DNA of 64,000 bases from Olsenella massiliensis (GCF_001457795.1 NZ_LN898208.1:62001-126000); one strand, 5' to 3'. Shown: positions 1 through 11,918, counted from the first letter of the stretch. Notes: a model not told the origin generated them from the sequence alone. Made by a program: numbers and translations.

Positions 1-1259
1 GGAAGGTCTCCCAGGCGCCCCACCACCTCGGTGACGCCGCGCGCGACCTCGGCCTTGATGCCAGCGTACTTGAGGCGCACCTGCACGTCGTTGGCTCGTG
101 TCCCGCCAACGTGGACGCGAGAAACCCGCTGGTCGAGCAGGCGCTCAAAGTCCACGTCCCAGACCCACGAGACGTCCGTCCCGTCGTTGGGGTTGTCGTT
201 GACGACCACGAAGACCGCCTTCTCGCGGTCGTCGGCGGCAAGCAGGCTCAGGTTCTGGTTGAGGCCGGTGGGATTCTTGGCCAGGTTGAGGATGACCTCG
301 CGACCCCCCACGTCAAAGTGCTGAAGGCGGCCGTTCTGCGGGCGGTAGCGCTCCAGGGCCCGCTGCACGTCGTCCACGCCTCCTCCGACGAGCGTCACCG
401 CCGCGCAGACGGCCAGCAGGTTGTAGACCATGTAGGTCCCGCCAAAGCCGGCGTGAAGGCGCCGGGTCGGTCGCGAGGGCATGACGAGGTCAAACGCGAC
501 GCCCTCCCGACCCACCGTCACCGCCCGGGCGGCGACGTCAAGCGCGGGGCGACGAAAGTCGCAGCGAGGGCAACGATAGCTCCCCAGCTGGGCGTAGCTC
601 CTGAAGGCATACTCCAGCTCGGCGCCGCACGCGGGGCAGAAGCGCGCTTCGGGAACGCGGTCGGCGCTCAGGTGGAGGTCCTCGTCGATGCCAAAGGCCA
701 GGACGCGGGTGCCGGCCTCGGCGGCGCGACGGGCCACGGCCGCGCAGAGGGGGTCGTCGCCGTTGATGACGAGCGCTGTCTGGGGCGAGAGGGACAGGGC
801 CCGCACGATCACGTCCTGGACGTGGTCAATCTCGCCGGCGCGGTCGAGCTGGTCGCGGAAGAGGTTGAGCAGCACGAGATAGCGCGGCCTCAGGCTGGGA
901 AGGATCCGCACGGTTGACAGCTCGTCCGCCTCGATGACGGCCACGTCGGCCGAGCGCGCGGTGAGCAGCGCCGACACGACGCCCGGTGCCATGTTGGCCC
1001 CGACGCGGTTGCACAGCACCGACCTGCCGCCCGCCTCGAGGGCGTCGGCGATGAGGTTGTTCGTGGTGGTCTTGCCGTTTGTGCCGCAGACGACCACGGA
1101 GCCCCAGGTTGCCCGCTCGGCGAGACGGCCCATGAGCGTGGGGTCGAGGGCGAGCGCGACGCGGCCGGGAAGCTGCGAGGCGTTGCGGCGCAGGACCTTT
1201 GAGAGCCCCCAGCGCGTGAGGCGCCCTGCCGTTATCGCGAGGCTGGACCTCAGGCCCAT
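1..1259 (-). CDS. murT: Lipid II isoglutaminyl synthase, Mur-ligase-like subunit MurT (3' end outside window)
   Basis: MurT with GatD amidates the D-glutamate of the lipid II stem peptide; MurT binds and activates the substrate in the cytoplasm. About 419 residues are visible and the C-terminus runs off the left edge. Seen: a Mur-ligase P-loop CGTNGKTTT near residue 52, a four-cysteine zinc ribbon (FCPACG and about 20 residues later CPRC) inserted in the central domain, as in MurT and not in MurE/MurF, and the C-terminal DUF1727 part with NDNPNDGTDVSW, whose aspartate belongs to the conserved catalytic region. ATG at 1259 follows GGAGG at good spacing. The gene starts 3 nt after the Asp23 stop, so it is co-transcribed with the envelope genes upstream. 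GatD would be expected just beyond the window. Confidence 0.9.
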   Translation of the reverse strand, partial: MGLRSSLAITAGRLTRWGLSKVLRRNASQLPGRVALALDPTLMGRLAERATWGSVVVCGTNGKTTTNNLIADALEAGGRSVLCNRVGANMAPGVVSALLTARSADVAVIEADELSTVRILPSLRPRYLVLLNLFRDQLDRAGEIDHVQDVIVRALSLSPQTALVINGDDPLCAAVARRAAEAGTRVLAFGIDEDLHLSADRVPEARFCPACGAELEYAFRSYAQLGSYRCPRCDFRRPALDVAARAVTVGREGVAFDLVMPSRPTRRLHAGFGGTYMVYNLLAVCAAVTLVGGGVDDVQRALERYRPQNGRLQHFDVGGREVILNLAKNPTGLNQNLSLLAADDREKAVFVVVNDNPNDGTDVSWVWDVDFERLLDQRVSRVHVGGTRANDVQVRLKYAGIKAEVARGVTEVVGRLGDL

Positions 1260-1262
1260 AGG

Positions 1263-1901
1263 CTATGCCTCCGTCTTGCCCGTCAGCCGGGGCGCCGTCG
1301 CGCCGCCGATCGCCTCGGGCTCGGCGGGCTCGAGCGCCGCCTGCTCGCTCGTGCCATGCTCGTACTCCTCCGGCGTGAGCACGTCCTCGATGCGCAGGTT
1401 GACGCCCGCCACGGACAGGCCGGTCATGCCGGAGACCTCGCGCACGACGGCCTTCTTGACGTCCTCGAAGACCTGGGGGGCGTAGGCGCCGTACTTGATG
1501 AGGACGCTGATGTTGACGCGGACCGAGGCGTCGGGGGTGACCTCCACCGACACGCCCTTGCGCGCGTCCGAGGCGCCCAGGACGTCCTGGACGCGGTTGA
1601 GCCAGCTGCCCTTCATGCCGATGACGCCCGGCACGTCATGCATGGCGATGGCGACGATCTTCTCGATGACGCCGTTGGAGAAGGTCAGGGAGTCCTCCGA
1701 ATCGAGGTCCTCGTCATCGACGGACACCTCGTCCGACGAGGCGGGCTCCGCGACGCCTGACGGGACGTCGGCGGGCTCGGCCTGCTCGGCAAGCTCGGCA
1801 GAATCCGCCGAAGGCTCCCTCGTGTGCCCCTCTGCGGGGATGGTCTCGTCCCTTTGGGGGTCGTTCGTCGCAAGGCGCGAGGTTGAGCTGCTCAGAGACA
1901 C
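1263..1901 (-). CDS. Asp23/Gls24 family envelope stress protein
   Basis: Asp23/Gls24 proteins coat the inner face of the membrane, anchored by AmaP, and are linked to cell-wall stress. The 212-residue product has an acidic Ser/Glu/Asp-rich N-terminal extension of about 70 residues, then the Asp23 domain (FSNGVIEKIVAIAMHDVPGV through VRVNISVLIKYGAYAP) and a short acidic tail. GTG at 1901 is chosen because AAAGGAG lies 7 nt upstream. It lies in the order amaP, DUF2273, asp23, murT, which fits a membrane-associated role. The disordered extension is longer than in typical family members of about 120-170 residues. Confidence 0.88.
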   Translation of the reverse strand: MSLSSSTSRLATNDPQRDETIPAEGHTREPSADSAELAEQAEPADVPSGVAEPASSDEVSVDDEDLDSEDSLTFSNGVIEKIVAIAMHDVPGVIGMKGSWLNRVQDVLGASDARKGVSVEVTPDASVRVNISVLIKYGAYAPQVFEDVKKAVVREVSGMTGLSVAGVNLRIEDVLTPEEYEHGTSEQAALEPAEPEAIGGATAPRLTGKTEA

Positions 1902-1946
1902 GGTGCGCTCCTTTCGGGAGTGGATGGGTTAGGCAGGGGCGCCGCC

Positions 1947-2324
1947 TCAGCGGTTGTCCGAGAAGAGCTTGCGAATGGCCCTGACCACACGCGCGTCGCC
2001 GTCAAGGAACTGCCCCACGACGACGCCGACGCCGACGCAGAGCGCCACGAAGAGCGCGCGCCAGAACCCGATGGCAAAGATCAGAAGGGCGACGGCGAGG
2101 CCGACGGCGCCGCCCAGGGCAGCGTTCTCGTGGCCGACGACGACGTCGTGCGTCCAGGCGGCGACCCGTCTGCACAGGCGGGCGGGCGGCTCCTGCTCCT
2201 CGACCTCGGGCGCCTTGGTGACGGGGCTCGGCTCTTTCCGTCCGCTCGGGGCGTCCTGGGGAGGCTCGCTGACGTCAGGAGCCTTCTCCACGGTCAGACG
2301 GGGCTTCTGGTCCGTCATCGTCAC
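1947..2324 (-). CDS. DUF2273 small integral membrane protein
   Basis: A 125-residue protein with a charged cytoplasmic N-terminal half and two closely spaced hydrophobic segments (about residues 68-86 and 88-106), the DUF2273 arrangement. In Gram-positive bacteria these genes sit between amaP and asp23, and the product is thought to help anchor the Asp23 layer; no enzymatic role is known. The start ATGA overlaps the amaP stop by 4 nt, indicating translational coupling. Confidence 0.8.
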   Translation of the reverse strand: MTMTDQKPRLTVEKAPDVSEPPQDAPSGRKEPSPVTKAPEVEEQEPPARLCRRVAAWTHDVVVGHENAALGGAVGLAVALLIFAIGFWRALFVALCVGVGVVVGQFLDGDARVVRAIRKLFSDNR

Positions 2325-3073
2325 TCCTCTCCGGCATAGGGCAGGTCGGCACGGGCGGACCTGCTCATGGGAACGGTTATCTCGACGGGCTCCTCGGGCA
2401 GCTGCGGCGCGGCCTCCGTCGCGTCAGGCCCCGCGGCGTCGGCGGCGCCCACCATGACGACCTTCCGGGCGTCGGCGCTGCGAGACGGGGCCTCCCCTGG
2501 CGTCGCGTCCGTCGCGGCGTCCAGCGGGCGCCCGTCCGAACGCGCCGCCGCGACGGGGTCAAACTCCCCCGCGTCGATGAACTCGACCGTGACCTTGTCC
2601 ACGTTGTCGCCGCACACGCTCCTGAGGCCGCTGACGATGCGGTCATGCAGGGCCTCGCCCTCGGACACCACGTCGACCGCCCGGTAGGGCTGCACCCGGC
2701 AGCTCACGCGCACGTGCCCGTGCTTTCTGGCCCGTACGCGCACCCGATGCGCGCGAAAGCCGCCCCCGGCCTCGATGACGTTGACGGCCTGGCTGGCTAT
2801 GGCGTCACGCGTGATGGTGATGGCGTCGTCGCCCACCTTGGACACAATCACGACCTTGCGGTTGCGCGTCAGAAGCGCGCGGGCGAGGCACACGAGCAGC
2901 CCCAGCGCGGTGATGCCCATGAGGACCTCAAGGGCCAGGCAGTACCAGACGTTGCCCAGAAGGTCCGTGGCGGCCCTGGTCCACGACCCCCACCACGGCA
3001 GCGCGAGGGCGGCAAGGGACAGAAGGCCGGACAGACCAAACAGCAGCAGGCAAACGCGCTTGAATGCACCCAT
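2321..3073 (-). CDS. amaP: Alkaline shock response membrane anchor protein AmaP
   Basis: AmaP tethers Asp23 to the membrane. The 250-residue product begins with a hydrophobic hairpin: one membrane segment at about residues 6-26 and a second at about 40-70. A cytoplasmic domain follows with TRNRKVVIVSKVGDDAITIT and RVRVRARKHGHVRVSCRVQP, typical of AmaP. The C-terminal 80 residues are Ala/Asp/Pro-rich and probably disordered. It is the first gene of the four-gene envelope operon; about 135 nt upstream separate it from the J-domain gene. A candidate promoter there (TTGACT, 18 nt, GATAGC) is weak. Confidence 0.82.
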   Translation of the reverse strand: MGAFKRVCLLLFGLSGLLSLAALALPWWGSWTRAATDLLGNVWYCLALEVLMGITALGLLVCLARALLTRNRKVVIVSKVGDDAITITRDAIASQAVNVIEAGGGFRAHRVRVRARKHGHVRVSCRVQPYRAVDVVSEGEALHDRIVSGLRSVCGDNVDKVTVEFIDAGEFDPVAAARSDGRPLDAATDATPGEAPSRSADARKVVMVGAADAAGPDATEAAPQLPEEPVEITVPMSRSARADLPYAGEE

Positions 3074-3208
3074 GACACACGCCCCTTCGCATGGCTATCC
3101 ACGGTGGCTCACGGTCCAGTCAAGGATAGCGCAGTCGGCAGACAACTGCCACGAGGCACGCAAAAGGCCTTCGGAGGCGGCGTGCGCCCAACCCCTCGGA
3201 CGCGCCGC

Positions 3209-4225
3209 CTAGCGAGTCTCGGGACGCCCCGAGACCGCGCTCCCCCACTGGCCGCAGCGCTTGAGCAGGGCCATCCGAAGCGTCACGTAGCGACGCTCGA
3301 TGAGCGCGGCGAGCCAGCGCGAGAGCCCCATGACGACGCCCGACCCAAAGAAGCCGATGAGCAGGTCGACCGTCACGAGCGCGCCCGGGACGAGATAGGC
3401 GAGCTGCGCCTGGCCCTCGATCGTCGGCATGCCCCGCACGAGCAGCCAGACGGCGAGCGGTAGCTCGAGCAGAGGGTAGACCTGGCCTTCCACCAGGCTC
3501 GAGGCGTCGGAGCGATAGGCGCCCCCGCCGTGCACCTCCACGTGCTCGCGCGTCACCAGCGAGACGAGCCCGTTGGCGGCTTCGCGCAGGGTCCCGGAGA
3601 CGTGTCCCGTCACGAGCTCGTACAGGACGAAGTAGCTGGGATACACCACGGCCGCCAGGGCGTCGGCCAGCTCGGTCAGGGGCGCCTGGGCGCTCAGGTC
3701 ATAGCGGGCGGCGTTGGAGCCGACGAAGGGAAAGAGGCGCCACCAGACGACGGCGAGGGCGAGCACGACCAGCGCACGGAGCAGGACGGGACCCAGCAGC
3801 AGGCGACGCAGGGCATGGCCCGGGGCGTCGGCGGCGGCGTTGGCGGCGTTGGTTGCCTGGGCGCTGCGAGGGTTGCCCTGCTCGTCCCAGAAGAGCGCGT
3901 CGTCCACCTGGGTCGTCACGCGCGTCGTGCCCGTGGGCGCATAATGGACGCCCACGCCTCGTCGCCCCGACGCGGCGCCCACAAGGTAGCGATGGAGCAG
4001 CGTGACGTCCGTCTCGGCAAACAGGGACCTCAAGTGGGCGTAGGCCTTGTTGACCTCCGTCATCCGCCGCTGGGCGAACTTCTTGGAGATGCCGTTTCTC
4101 TCGGCGTTGTCGGGATGGTACTCAAGGGCAAGGCGCTTGAAGGCGGCGCGAACGTCGGCCATGCCGTAGCGCTCGGGAAGGTCGAGGACCTCCTCGGCCC
4201 TGGAGCGGGTCATGTCCTGTCTCAT
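3209..4225 (-). CDS. Membrane-anchored J-domain (DnaJ-like) protein
   Basis: J-domains recruit and stimulate Hsp70 (DnaK). The N-terminus carries a compact J-domain (about residues 5-75) with LALEYHPDNAERNG, so the essential HPD motif is present. No zinc-finger or C-terminal substrate domain of classical DnaJ follows. Instead there is a linker and hydrophobic segments near residues 145-165, 190-215, 255-270 and 280-305, suggesting an integral membrane protein that presents the J-domain in the cytoplasm. ATG at 4225 is preferred over an upstream ATG (4282) because GAGGGG precedes it at normal spacing and the upstream residues are out of family character. Substrate unknown. Confidence 0.75.
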   Translation of the reverse strand: MRQDMTRSRAEEVLDLPERYGMADVRAAFKRLALEYHPDNAERNGISKKFAQRRMTEVNKAYAHLRSLFAETDVTLLHRYLVGAASGRRGVGVHYAPTGTTRVTTQVDDALFWDEQGNPRSAQATNAANAAADAPGHALRRLLLGPVLLRALVVLALAVVWWRLFPFVGSNAARYDLSAQAPLTELADALAAVVYPSYFVLYELVTGHVSGTLREAANGLVSLVTREHVEVHGGGAYRSDASSLVEGQVYPLLELPLAVWLLVRGMPTIEGQAQLAYLVPGALVTVDLLIGFFGSGVVMGLSRWLAALIERRYVTLRMALLKRCGQWGSAVSGRPETR

Positions 4226-4302
4226 CGGCGACGTCCCCTCATGGCTGCGGCGACCACGAGGGCCGCCGCACGTGCAGGTCATGTATGGACCGGCCCGTGG
4301 GC

Positions 4303-5103
4303 CTAGTCCTCGTTGGCGAGCGCCTCGGCGACCTCGTCGGAGACGCTCATGGTGCTATAGACGCTCTGGACGTCGTCGAGCTCCTCAAGACGGTCGACGA
4401 GGCGCTGGACCTTCCTGGCGTCCGCGAGGTCGAGCTCGGTCGGGGTCGTGGGCACCATCGTGAGCTCGGATCCCTTGACCTCGATGCCCTGGTCCTCAAG
4501 GGACTTCTGGACGTCCTGCATCCGGTCGTAGGCGGTGTAGACGATCCACTCCTCGCCCGCGTCCTCGTAGTCGTCGCCCTCGGCCTCGGCAACGGCCATC
4601 ATGAACTCGTCCTCGTCCACGGCGTTGTCACGGTCGGCGACCTTCTTGTCGTCGCTGTGGATGACCTTCTCGACGGCGATGGAGCCCTTGCGTTCGAACT
4701 GGAAGGCCACGGATCCCGTGGTGCCCAGGTTGCCGCCGGCATGACTGAAGGCGGAGCGCACGTCAGCGGCCGTGCGGTTGATGTTGTCGGTCAGGCACTC
4801 CACGTACAGGGCCGCACCCGCGGGACCATAGCCCTCGTAGGTGACCTCCTTGTACACGACGGCCTCGGCGCCAGTGCCGAAGGCCTTGTCGATGGCCGCC
4901 TGGATCTTGGCGTTGGGCATGGAGACCATGCGGGCGCGGGCGACGGCCGCGGCGAGGGAGGCGTTGTTCTCGGGGTTGGGATCACCGCCGTTGCGGGCGG
5001 CAACGGTGATGTTGCGCGAGTGCTTCGAGAAGAGCGCGGAGCGCTTGGCGTCGATCGCGGCCTTCTTATGCTTGGTGGTGGCCCACTTAGAGTGTCCGGA
5101 CAT
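4303..5103 (-). CDS. yebC: YebC/PmpR family DNA-binding protein
   Basis: A 266-residue YebC-family protein, implicated as a transcription regulator and, in recent work on the family, in relief of ribosome stalling. Seen: the canonical MSGHSKWATTKHKKAAIDAKR start, GGDPNPENN, and the YEGYGPAG motif; the long acidic middle domain (VDEDEFMMAVAEAEG) is typical. ATG at 5103 is chosen over an upstream ATG because the family N-terminus starts there and AGAAGGAG lies 7 nt upstream. It appears monocistronic, with its own promoter upstream. Confidence 0.93.
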   Translation of the reverse strand: MSGHSKWATTKHKKAAIDAKRSALFSKHSRNITVAARNGGDPNPENNASLAAAVARARMVSMPNAKIQAAIDKAFGTGAEAVVYKEVTYEGYGPAGAALYVECLTDNINRTAADVRSAFSHAGGNLGTTGSVAFQFERKGSIAVEKVIHSDDKKVADRDNAVDEDEFMMAVAEAEGDDYEDAGEEWIVYTAYDRMQDVQKSLEDQGIEVKGSELTMVPTTPTELDLADARKVQRLVDRLEELDDVQSVYSTMSVSDEVAEALANED

Positions 5104-5137
5104 GCACGTCTCCTTCTGACAATGACAAAACACTTGG

Positions 5138-5167
5138 ATGATACACAACTGCATGCCGGCAGCACAA
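5138..5167 (-). promoter_or_regulatory. Candidate sigma-70-type promoter of yebC
   Basis: On the minus strand a TTGTGC -35 (5162-5167) is followed after 18 nt by TATCAT (5138-5143), leaving a leader of about 30 nt before the yebC start. The fit is moderate (3/6 and 5/6). Confidence 0.45.
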
Positions 5168-5236
5168 GGCAGAGCGCAGGTCTCCAGATGAGCGTCACCC
5201 GCCAGGCCCGCGCCGGGCGGCGAGGGGCGACGGGCG

Positions 5237-5929
5237 CTAGGCGCCCAGGGCGGCGCAGAACCACCTGGTGATGCTCGTCGGGTGCGTGATGCCCGTGCCG
5301 GCGACGACCGCCCAGGCGCCCGCCGTTAGGGCCGCGGCGGCGTCGGCCGGGGTGTGGACGTGTCCCTCGCAGATGACGGGCACGTCGGGAAACTCGGCGG
5401 TGGCCTGGCGGAGCAGGGCGAGGTCGGGACCGTCGCCCATGGTGGTGTCGATGGCGGCCTTGTTGTGGCTCAGGGTGGTCGAGACGAGGTCGACGCCCGC
5501 GCGGACGGCGCCTCGGATGTCCTCGATGGTCATGCAGTCCGCCATGACCAGCGTGTCGCACCGGGCACGCAGCTCCCGGACCGTCTGCTCGAAGGTGCGC
5601 CCGTCCGGGCGCGGGCGGCTCGTGGCGTCAAGGGCGACCACGTCGGACCCGGCGTTGACGCAGGCTATGGCATGACGGAGCGTGGGCGTTATGTAGACGC
5701 CCTCGTGCCCCTCCTTCCACAGGCCTATGACCGGCACCTCCACGCGTCCCTTGATGGCGGCGATGTCGGCGAGGCCCTGGCAGCGGATGGCGACGGCGCC
5801 TCCCTGCTCGCACGCCTCGGCCATGAGCGCCATGGTCTCGGGGTGGCGCAGAGGCTCCCCGGGATAGGCCTGCACCGAGACGATGAGGCCCCCCTTGATC
5901 GACCGCACCAGCGGTGAAAGCTCGGACAT
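5237..5929 (-). CDS. nanE: N-acetylmannosamine-6-phosphate 2-epimerase
   Basis: NanE converts ManNAc-6-P to GlcNAc-6-P, the third step of sialic acid catabolism. The 230-residue TIM barrel has KGGLIVSVQAYPGEPL at the N-terminus, AIRCQGLADIAAIKG, PVIGLWKEG (catalytic Lys), DATSRPRPDG and ICEGHVHTPADAA, all family signatures. Two in-frame ATGs lie 6 nt apart; 5929 is preferred because AAAGGA touches the first ATG (5935) but is properly spaced from the second. It is last in nanA-nanK-nanE, 22 nt after nanK. Confidence 0.92.
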   Translation of the reverse strand: MSELSPLVRSIKGGLIVSVQAYPGEPLRHPETMALMAEACEQGGAVAIRCQGLADIAAIKGRVEVPVIGLWKEGHEGVYITPTLRHAIACVNAGSDVVALDATSRPRPDGRTFEQTVRELRARCDTLVMADCMTIEDIRGAVRAGVDLVSTTLSHNKAAIDTTMGDGPDLALLRQATAEFPDVPVICEGHVHTPADAAAALTAGAWAVVAGTGITHPTSITRWFCAALGA

Positions 5930-5951
5930 GCTCATTCCTTTCCGCTCTCTG

Positions 5952-6923
5952 TCATGCGAGCTGCGCGTAGCCTGACGTGATGACGTTCTCTGCGGCGCCG
6001 ATGAGGGGCGCGTCATCGCCCAGCTGCCCCGAGACCACCGGCGTGCCCGCGACCGGGGGCATGACCGCCTCGGCCCAGCCGGCGTCAAGCGCGTCCCGCC
6101 AGGCGGGGCCGCACTTGGCGACGGAGCCCGAGAGGATCACGCAATCCGGGTCGAACATGTTGACCATGCTGCCCAGGACCTCGCCCAGGGCGTGACCGGC
6201 ACGCGCCTCGGCCTTGATCGCGGCCTCGTCGCCGGCGGCGGCGCGCCGGTCGATGACGGCCCCGTCGAGCGCGGAGCCGTCCTCGCAGGAGGGCTTGCCG
6301 CCCAGCTCGAGGTAGCGCGAAAGGATGCCCGGACCGGCGCCGATGGGCTCGAGATGTCCCACCGCCCCGCAGGGACAGGCGATCCCCGCCGCGTCGGTGC
6401 AGCTCACATGGCCTATGTGACCAGCCTCGTTATGGGCCCCGAGCAGGATGGAGCCCTGGTTCACGAAGGCTCCGCCGATGCCCGTCCCCACGGCCACGAC
6501 CAGACAGCTGCCCTTGCCCAGGCCCCCGCCCCACCGGGCCTCGCCCAGGGCGTGGGCATGGACGTCGTTGAGGACGCGCGTGGGCAGCCCAAAGGCGTCA
6601 GCGAGGCGCGCGCCCAGGGGGGTGCCCCCCCACCCGGGCATAAGCTCGTTGGCATAGGTCACCTCGCCCGTCGCGGGGTCGATGACGCCGGCGCTCGACA
6701 CGCCGATGCCAGCGAGCGCGGTCGCGCCCGACTCGTCGATGACCCTCCTCACAGACGCGATGACGTTCTCGAGGACGCGAGACCCGCCCAGGGCGGCCTC
6801 GGTGGGCACCTTGCCCGCATGAGAGATGCGAGGGCGTCGACCGTCGCCGAGGCTCACCAGGGCGGAGGCGATCTTGGTGCCGCCGACGTCAACGGCGACC
6901 ACCTGCCGCGTCGTGTCAGACAT
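5952..6923 (-). CDS. nanK: ROK family sugar kinase, probable N-acetylmannosamine kinase
   Basis: This would phosphorylate ManNAc to ManNAc-6-P between NanA and NanE. The 323-residue ROK protein has DVGGTKIA (phosphate loop, residues 12-19), the LNDVHAHALGEA catalytic Asp motif and the EAGHIGH metal-site His. The ROK zinc motif CxCGxxGCxE reads CPCGAVGHLE here: the last Cys is His, a substitution that may still ligate metal. Assignment to ManNAc rather than glucose rests on its place between nanA and nanE. RBS GGAAGGAG precedes the ATG. Confidence 0.82.
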   Translation of the reverse strand: MSDTTRQVVAVDVGGTKIASALVSLGDGRRPRISHAGKVPTEAALGGSRVLENVIASVRRVIDESGATALAGIGVSSAGVIDPATGEVTYANELMPGWGGTPLGARLADAFGLPTRVLNDVHAHALGEARWGGGLGKGSCLVVAVGTGIGGAFVNQGSILLGAHNEAGHIGHVSCTDAAGIACPCGAVGHLEPIGAGPGILSRYLELGGKPSCEDGSALDGAVIDRRAAAGDEAAIKAEARAGHALGEVLGSMVNMFDPDCVILSGSVAKCGPAWRDALDAGWAEAVMPPVAGTPVVSGQLGDDAPLIGAAENVITSGYAQLA

Positions 6924-6949
6924 GGCTCACTCCTTCCCGCGCGTGACGG

Positions 6950-7876
6950 CTATGCCGTCAGGACGCCCGTGTCAAGCAGGACCTTGCGGATGGCCTCGAC
7001 GTTGTACCCCGAGAGGGGCTTGACCGGTCGGGGCATCTGACTCGAGGAGAACACGCCCATAAGGTGGAGGGCGCACTTGAAGGCGCCCACGCCGCCGGCG
7101 TAGCCCTGGACGCCCGACGTGACGTCAAAGATGTGACTGACCTCGTTGATGCGGTCCTGAAGCTCCTTGACCCGCTGCCATGCGCCGGCCTGGGCCGCCC
7201 TCCACTGCTCCACGTAGAGCCCGGGAATGACGTTGGCGAGCCCGGGGACGGCACCGTCGGCGCCGGCGAGGTAGGCGCCGTCCACGACGATCTCGTGGCC
7301 GGTGAGGATGGACAGGGGATGAGCGAGCGCATCGTTCTCCTGGATGAGGTAGCGAAACGACACGTCGTCGCCGGAGGAGTCCTTGACGCCGGCGAGCACG
7401 CCCTCGGCGCCCAGCCTCGCAAGGAGCTTCCAGGGCAGCTTGGTGTGGACGCAGACGGGGATGTCATAGGCGAAGAGGGGCGCGGCGAGCTCGCGGTGCA
7501 AGATCCGAAAGTGCTCCTCGACCTCGGCCATGCCGCCGAGGGCGTAGAAGGGGGCCGTCGCGACGAGCGCGTCGGCGCCCAGCGCCAGGGCGCTGCGGCC
7601 GTGCTCGATGACGCGGTCGGTCTCGGTCTCGATGATGCCCACGAGGACGGGCACGCGATGGTCCACGATGCGCACCGCCTCGCGGACGATCTCGCGACGC
7701 CGCTCGTCGGTCGAGAAGACGACCTCCCCGGACGAGCCGAGGAAGAACAGGCCGTTCACGCCCGCGGCCAGCATGCGCTCGATGAGCCGCTCGAACGAAG
7801 GGACGTCCAACCGGTGGTCGTCGGTGTCGGGAACGACCACGGGCGGCACGACGCCGCCGATCTTGAAGTCTGCCAT
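6950..7876 (-). CDS. nanA: N-acetylneuraminate lyase (DHDPS/NAL family)
   Basis: NAL-family class I aldolase, predicted to cleave sialic acid to ManNAc and pyruvate. The 308-residue TIM barrel has FFLGSSGEV (GxxGE pyruvate-binding loop), YDIP (catalytic Tyr) and GVKDSSGD (Schiff-base Lys). Family members also include dihydrodipicolinate synthase; neighbours nanK and nanE and the adjacent sialate-type ABC importer favour NanA. The ATG follows AAAGGAG by 8 nt. It is the first gene of the nan operon, separated from the transporter operon upstream by a terminator. Confidence 0.82.
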   Translation of the reverse strand: MADFKIGGVVPPVVVPDTDDHRLDVPSFERLIERMLAAGVNGLFFLGSSGEVVFSTDERRREIVREAVRIVDHRVPVLVGIIETETDRVIEHGRSALALGADALVATAPFYALGGMAEVEEHFRILHRELAAPLFAYDIPVCVHTKLPWKLLARLGAEGVLAGVKDSSGDDVSFRYLIQENDALAHPLSILTGHEIVVDGAYLAGADGAVPGLANVIPGLYVEQWRAAQAGAWQRVKELQDRINEVSHIFDVTSGVQGYAGGVGAFKCALHLMGVFSSSQMPRPVKPLSGYNVEAIRKVLLDTGVLTA

Positions 7877-7951
7877 GCGTCTTCTCCTTTGTGACGGGGG
7901 CTCGACGTCCCGTGCGGCCGGCGGCGGGCCGGCGGCGCACTATCGTAGCTC

Positions 7952-7983
7952 AAAACGGACGCGCCCTGCCTGACGGGCGCGTC
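7952..7983 (-). terminator. Rho-independent terminator after the ABC importer operon
   Basis: A perfect 9-bp inverted repeat (7958-7966 with 7975-7983) has an 8-nt loop. On the minus strand it is followed by GTTTTG. It lies 15 nt past the stop of the last transporter gene and before nanA, so the nan genes probably need their own promoter or read-through. Confidence 0.7.
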
Positions 7984-7997
7984 GTGACGCGCCGCGC

Positions 7998-10871
<2,874 letters not shown>

Positions 10872-10872
10872 G

Positions 10873-11829
10873 CTACACCGTCCTTATCCTGGGGTTGATG
10901 AGGAGATAGAGCATGTCAACGATGATGTTGATCACGATGAACGCGAGGGCGACGACGATGACGACGCCCTGCACCAGGTTGGTCTCGTTGCCCTGGATGC
11001 CCTCGAGGATGGCCATGCCCATGCCGGGGAGGTTGAAGATCGTCTCGATGACGACGGCGCCGCCCATGAGGTAGCCGATCTTGAGCCCGAGCGTGGTGAC
11101 CGGGGTGATGAGGGCGTTGCGCAGGACGTTGCGACCCACCACCACGGCCTTGGGGAGGCCGGCGCCCTTGGCGGTCTTGACGTAGTCCTTGTCGAGCTCC
11201 TCCACCATGGCGGTGCGGACGATGCGCGTCATCTGCCCCGTGAGGGGCAGCGCCAGGGCAATGGAGGGCATGAGCATGCGGGCCATGTAGCCGCCGGGAT
11301 TTTGGGCGATGTCGGGGAGCGCGCCCGAGGACGGCAGCGCCTTCAGGTAGAACGAGAAGACGAGAATCATCAGGACCGCGATCCAGAAGGAGGGCGTGGC
11401 GAGGCTGGCGATGGAGAGGACGCGTATGAGCTGGTCGGGCCAGCCGTCACGATAGAGCGCCGCCAGGACGCCCAGCAAGAACGAGACGACGGCGGCGATG
11501 GCCAGCCCGATGAAGGTGAGCTGCATGGTCACGGGCAGGGCCTTGGCGATGCGCTCGCCCACGGAATAGTTCGCGGCGCCGTAGGAGCCGAGGTCGCCCC
11601 GGAGCAGACCTCCCATGTAGCGGACGTAGCGAACCGGCAGCGGGTCGTCCAGGCCGTGGTCCTGATGGTACTGGGCGACGGCCTCGGGCGTGGCAGACTC
11701 CCCCAGGGCGTTGTACGCGGGATCGACCTTTGAGAACGACATGAGGAAGAACACGAGGACCGTGACGCCGAGCGCCATGACGGGCAGGGCGATCAGGCGA
11801 CGGCCGATGAGCCTCAGCAAGTTGTTCAC
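10873..11829 (-). CDS. ABC transporter permease, DppB type
   Basis: First membrane subunit of the importer. The 318-residue product has an N-terminal membrane segment (LIALPVMALGVTVLVFFLMS) and the BPD_transp_1 domain with EAA-loop residues KTAKGAGLPKAVVVGRNVLRN, ending in the typical LLINPRIRTV. GTG at 11829 is chosen because AAAGGAGG precedes it by about 10 nt; in-frame sequence further upstream runs into the intercistronic stem-loop and is not permease-like. It follows the binding-protein gene by 164 nt. Confidence 0.88.
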   Translation of the reverse strand: MNNLLRLIGRRLIALPVMALGVTVLVFFLMSFSKVDPAYNALGESATPEAVAQYHQDHGLDDPLPVRYVRYMGGLLRGDLGSYGAANYSVGERIAKALPVTMQLTFIGLAIAAVVSFLLGVLAALYRDGWPDQLIRVLSIASLATPSFWIAVLMILVFSFYLKALPSSGALPDIAQNPGGYMARMLMPSIALALPLTGQMTRIVRTAMVEELDKDYVKTAKGAGLPKAVVVGRNVLRNALITPVTTLGLKIGYLMGGAVVIETIFNLPGMGMAILEGIQGNETNLVQGVVIVVALAFIVINIIVDMLYLLINPRIRTV

Positions 11830-11918
11830 GAACTCTCCCCTCCTTTTGACGGGGCGGACCGATGCCGCCTGCGGGCTGCGGACGCGCAGCAGAGCCCGCC
11901 TCGTGCTCGGCGACAAGG

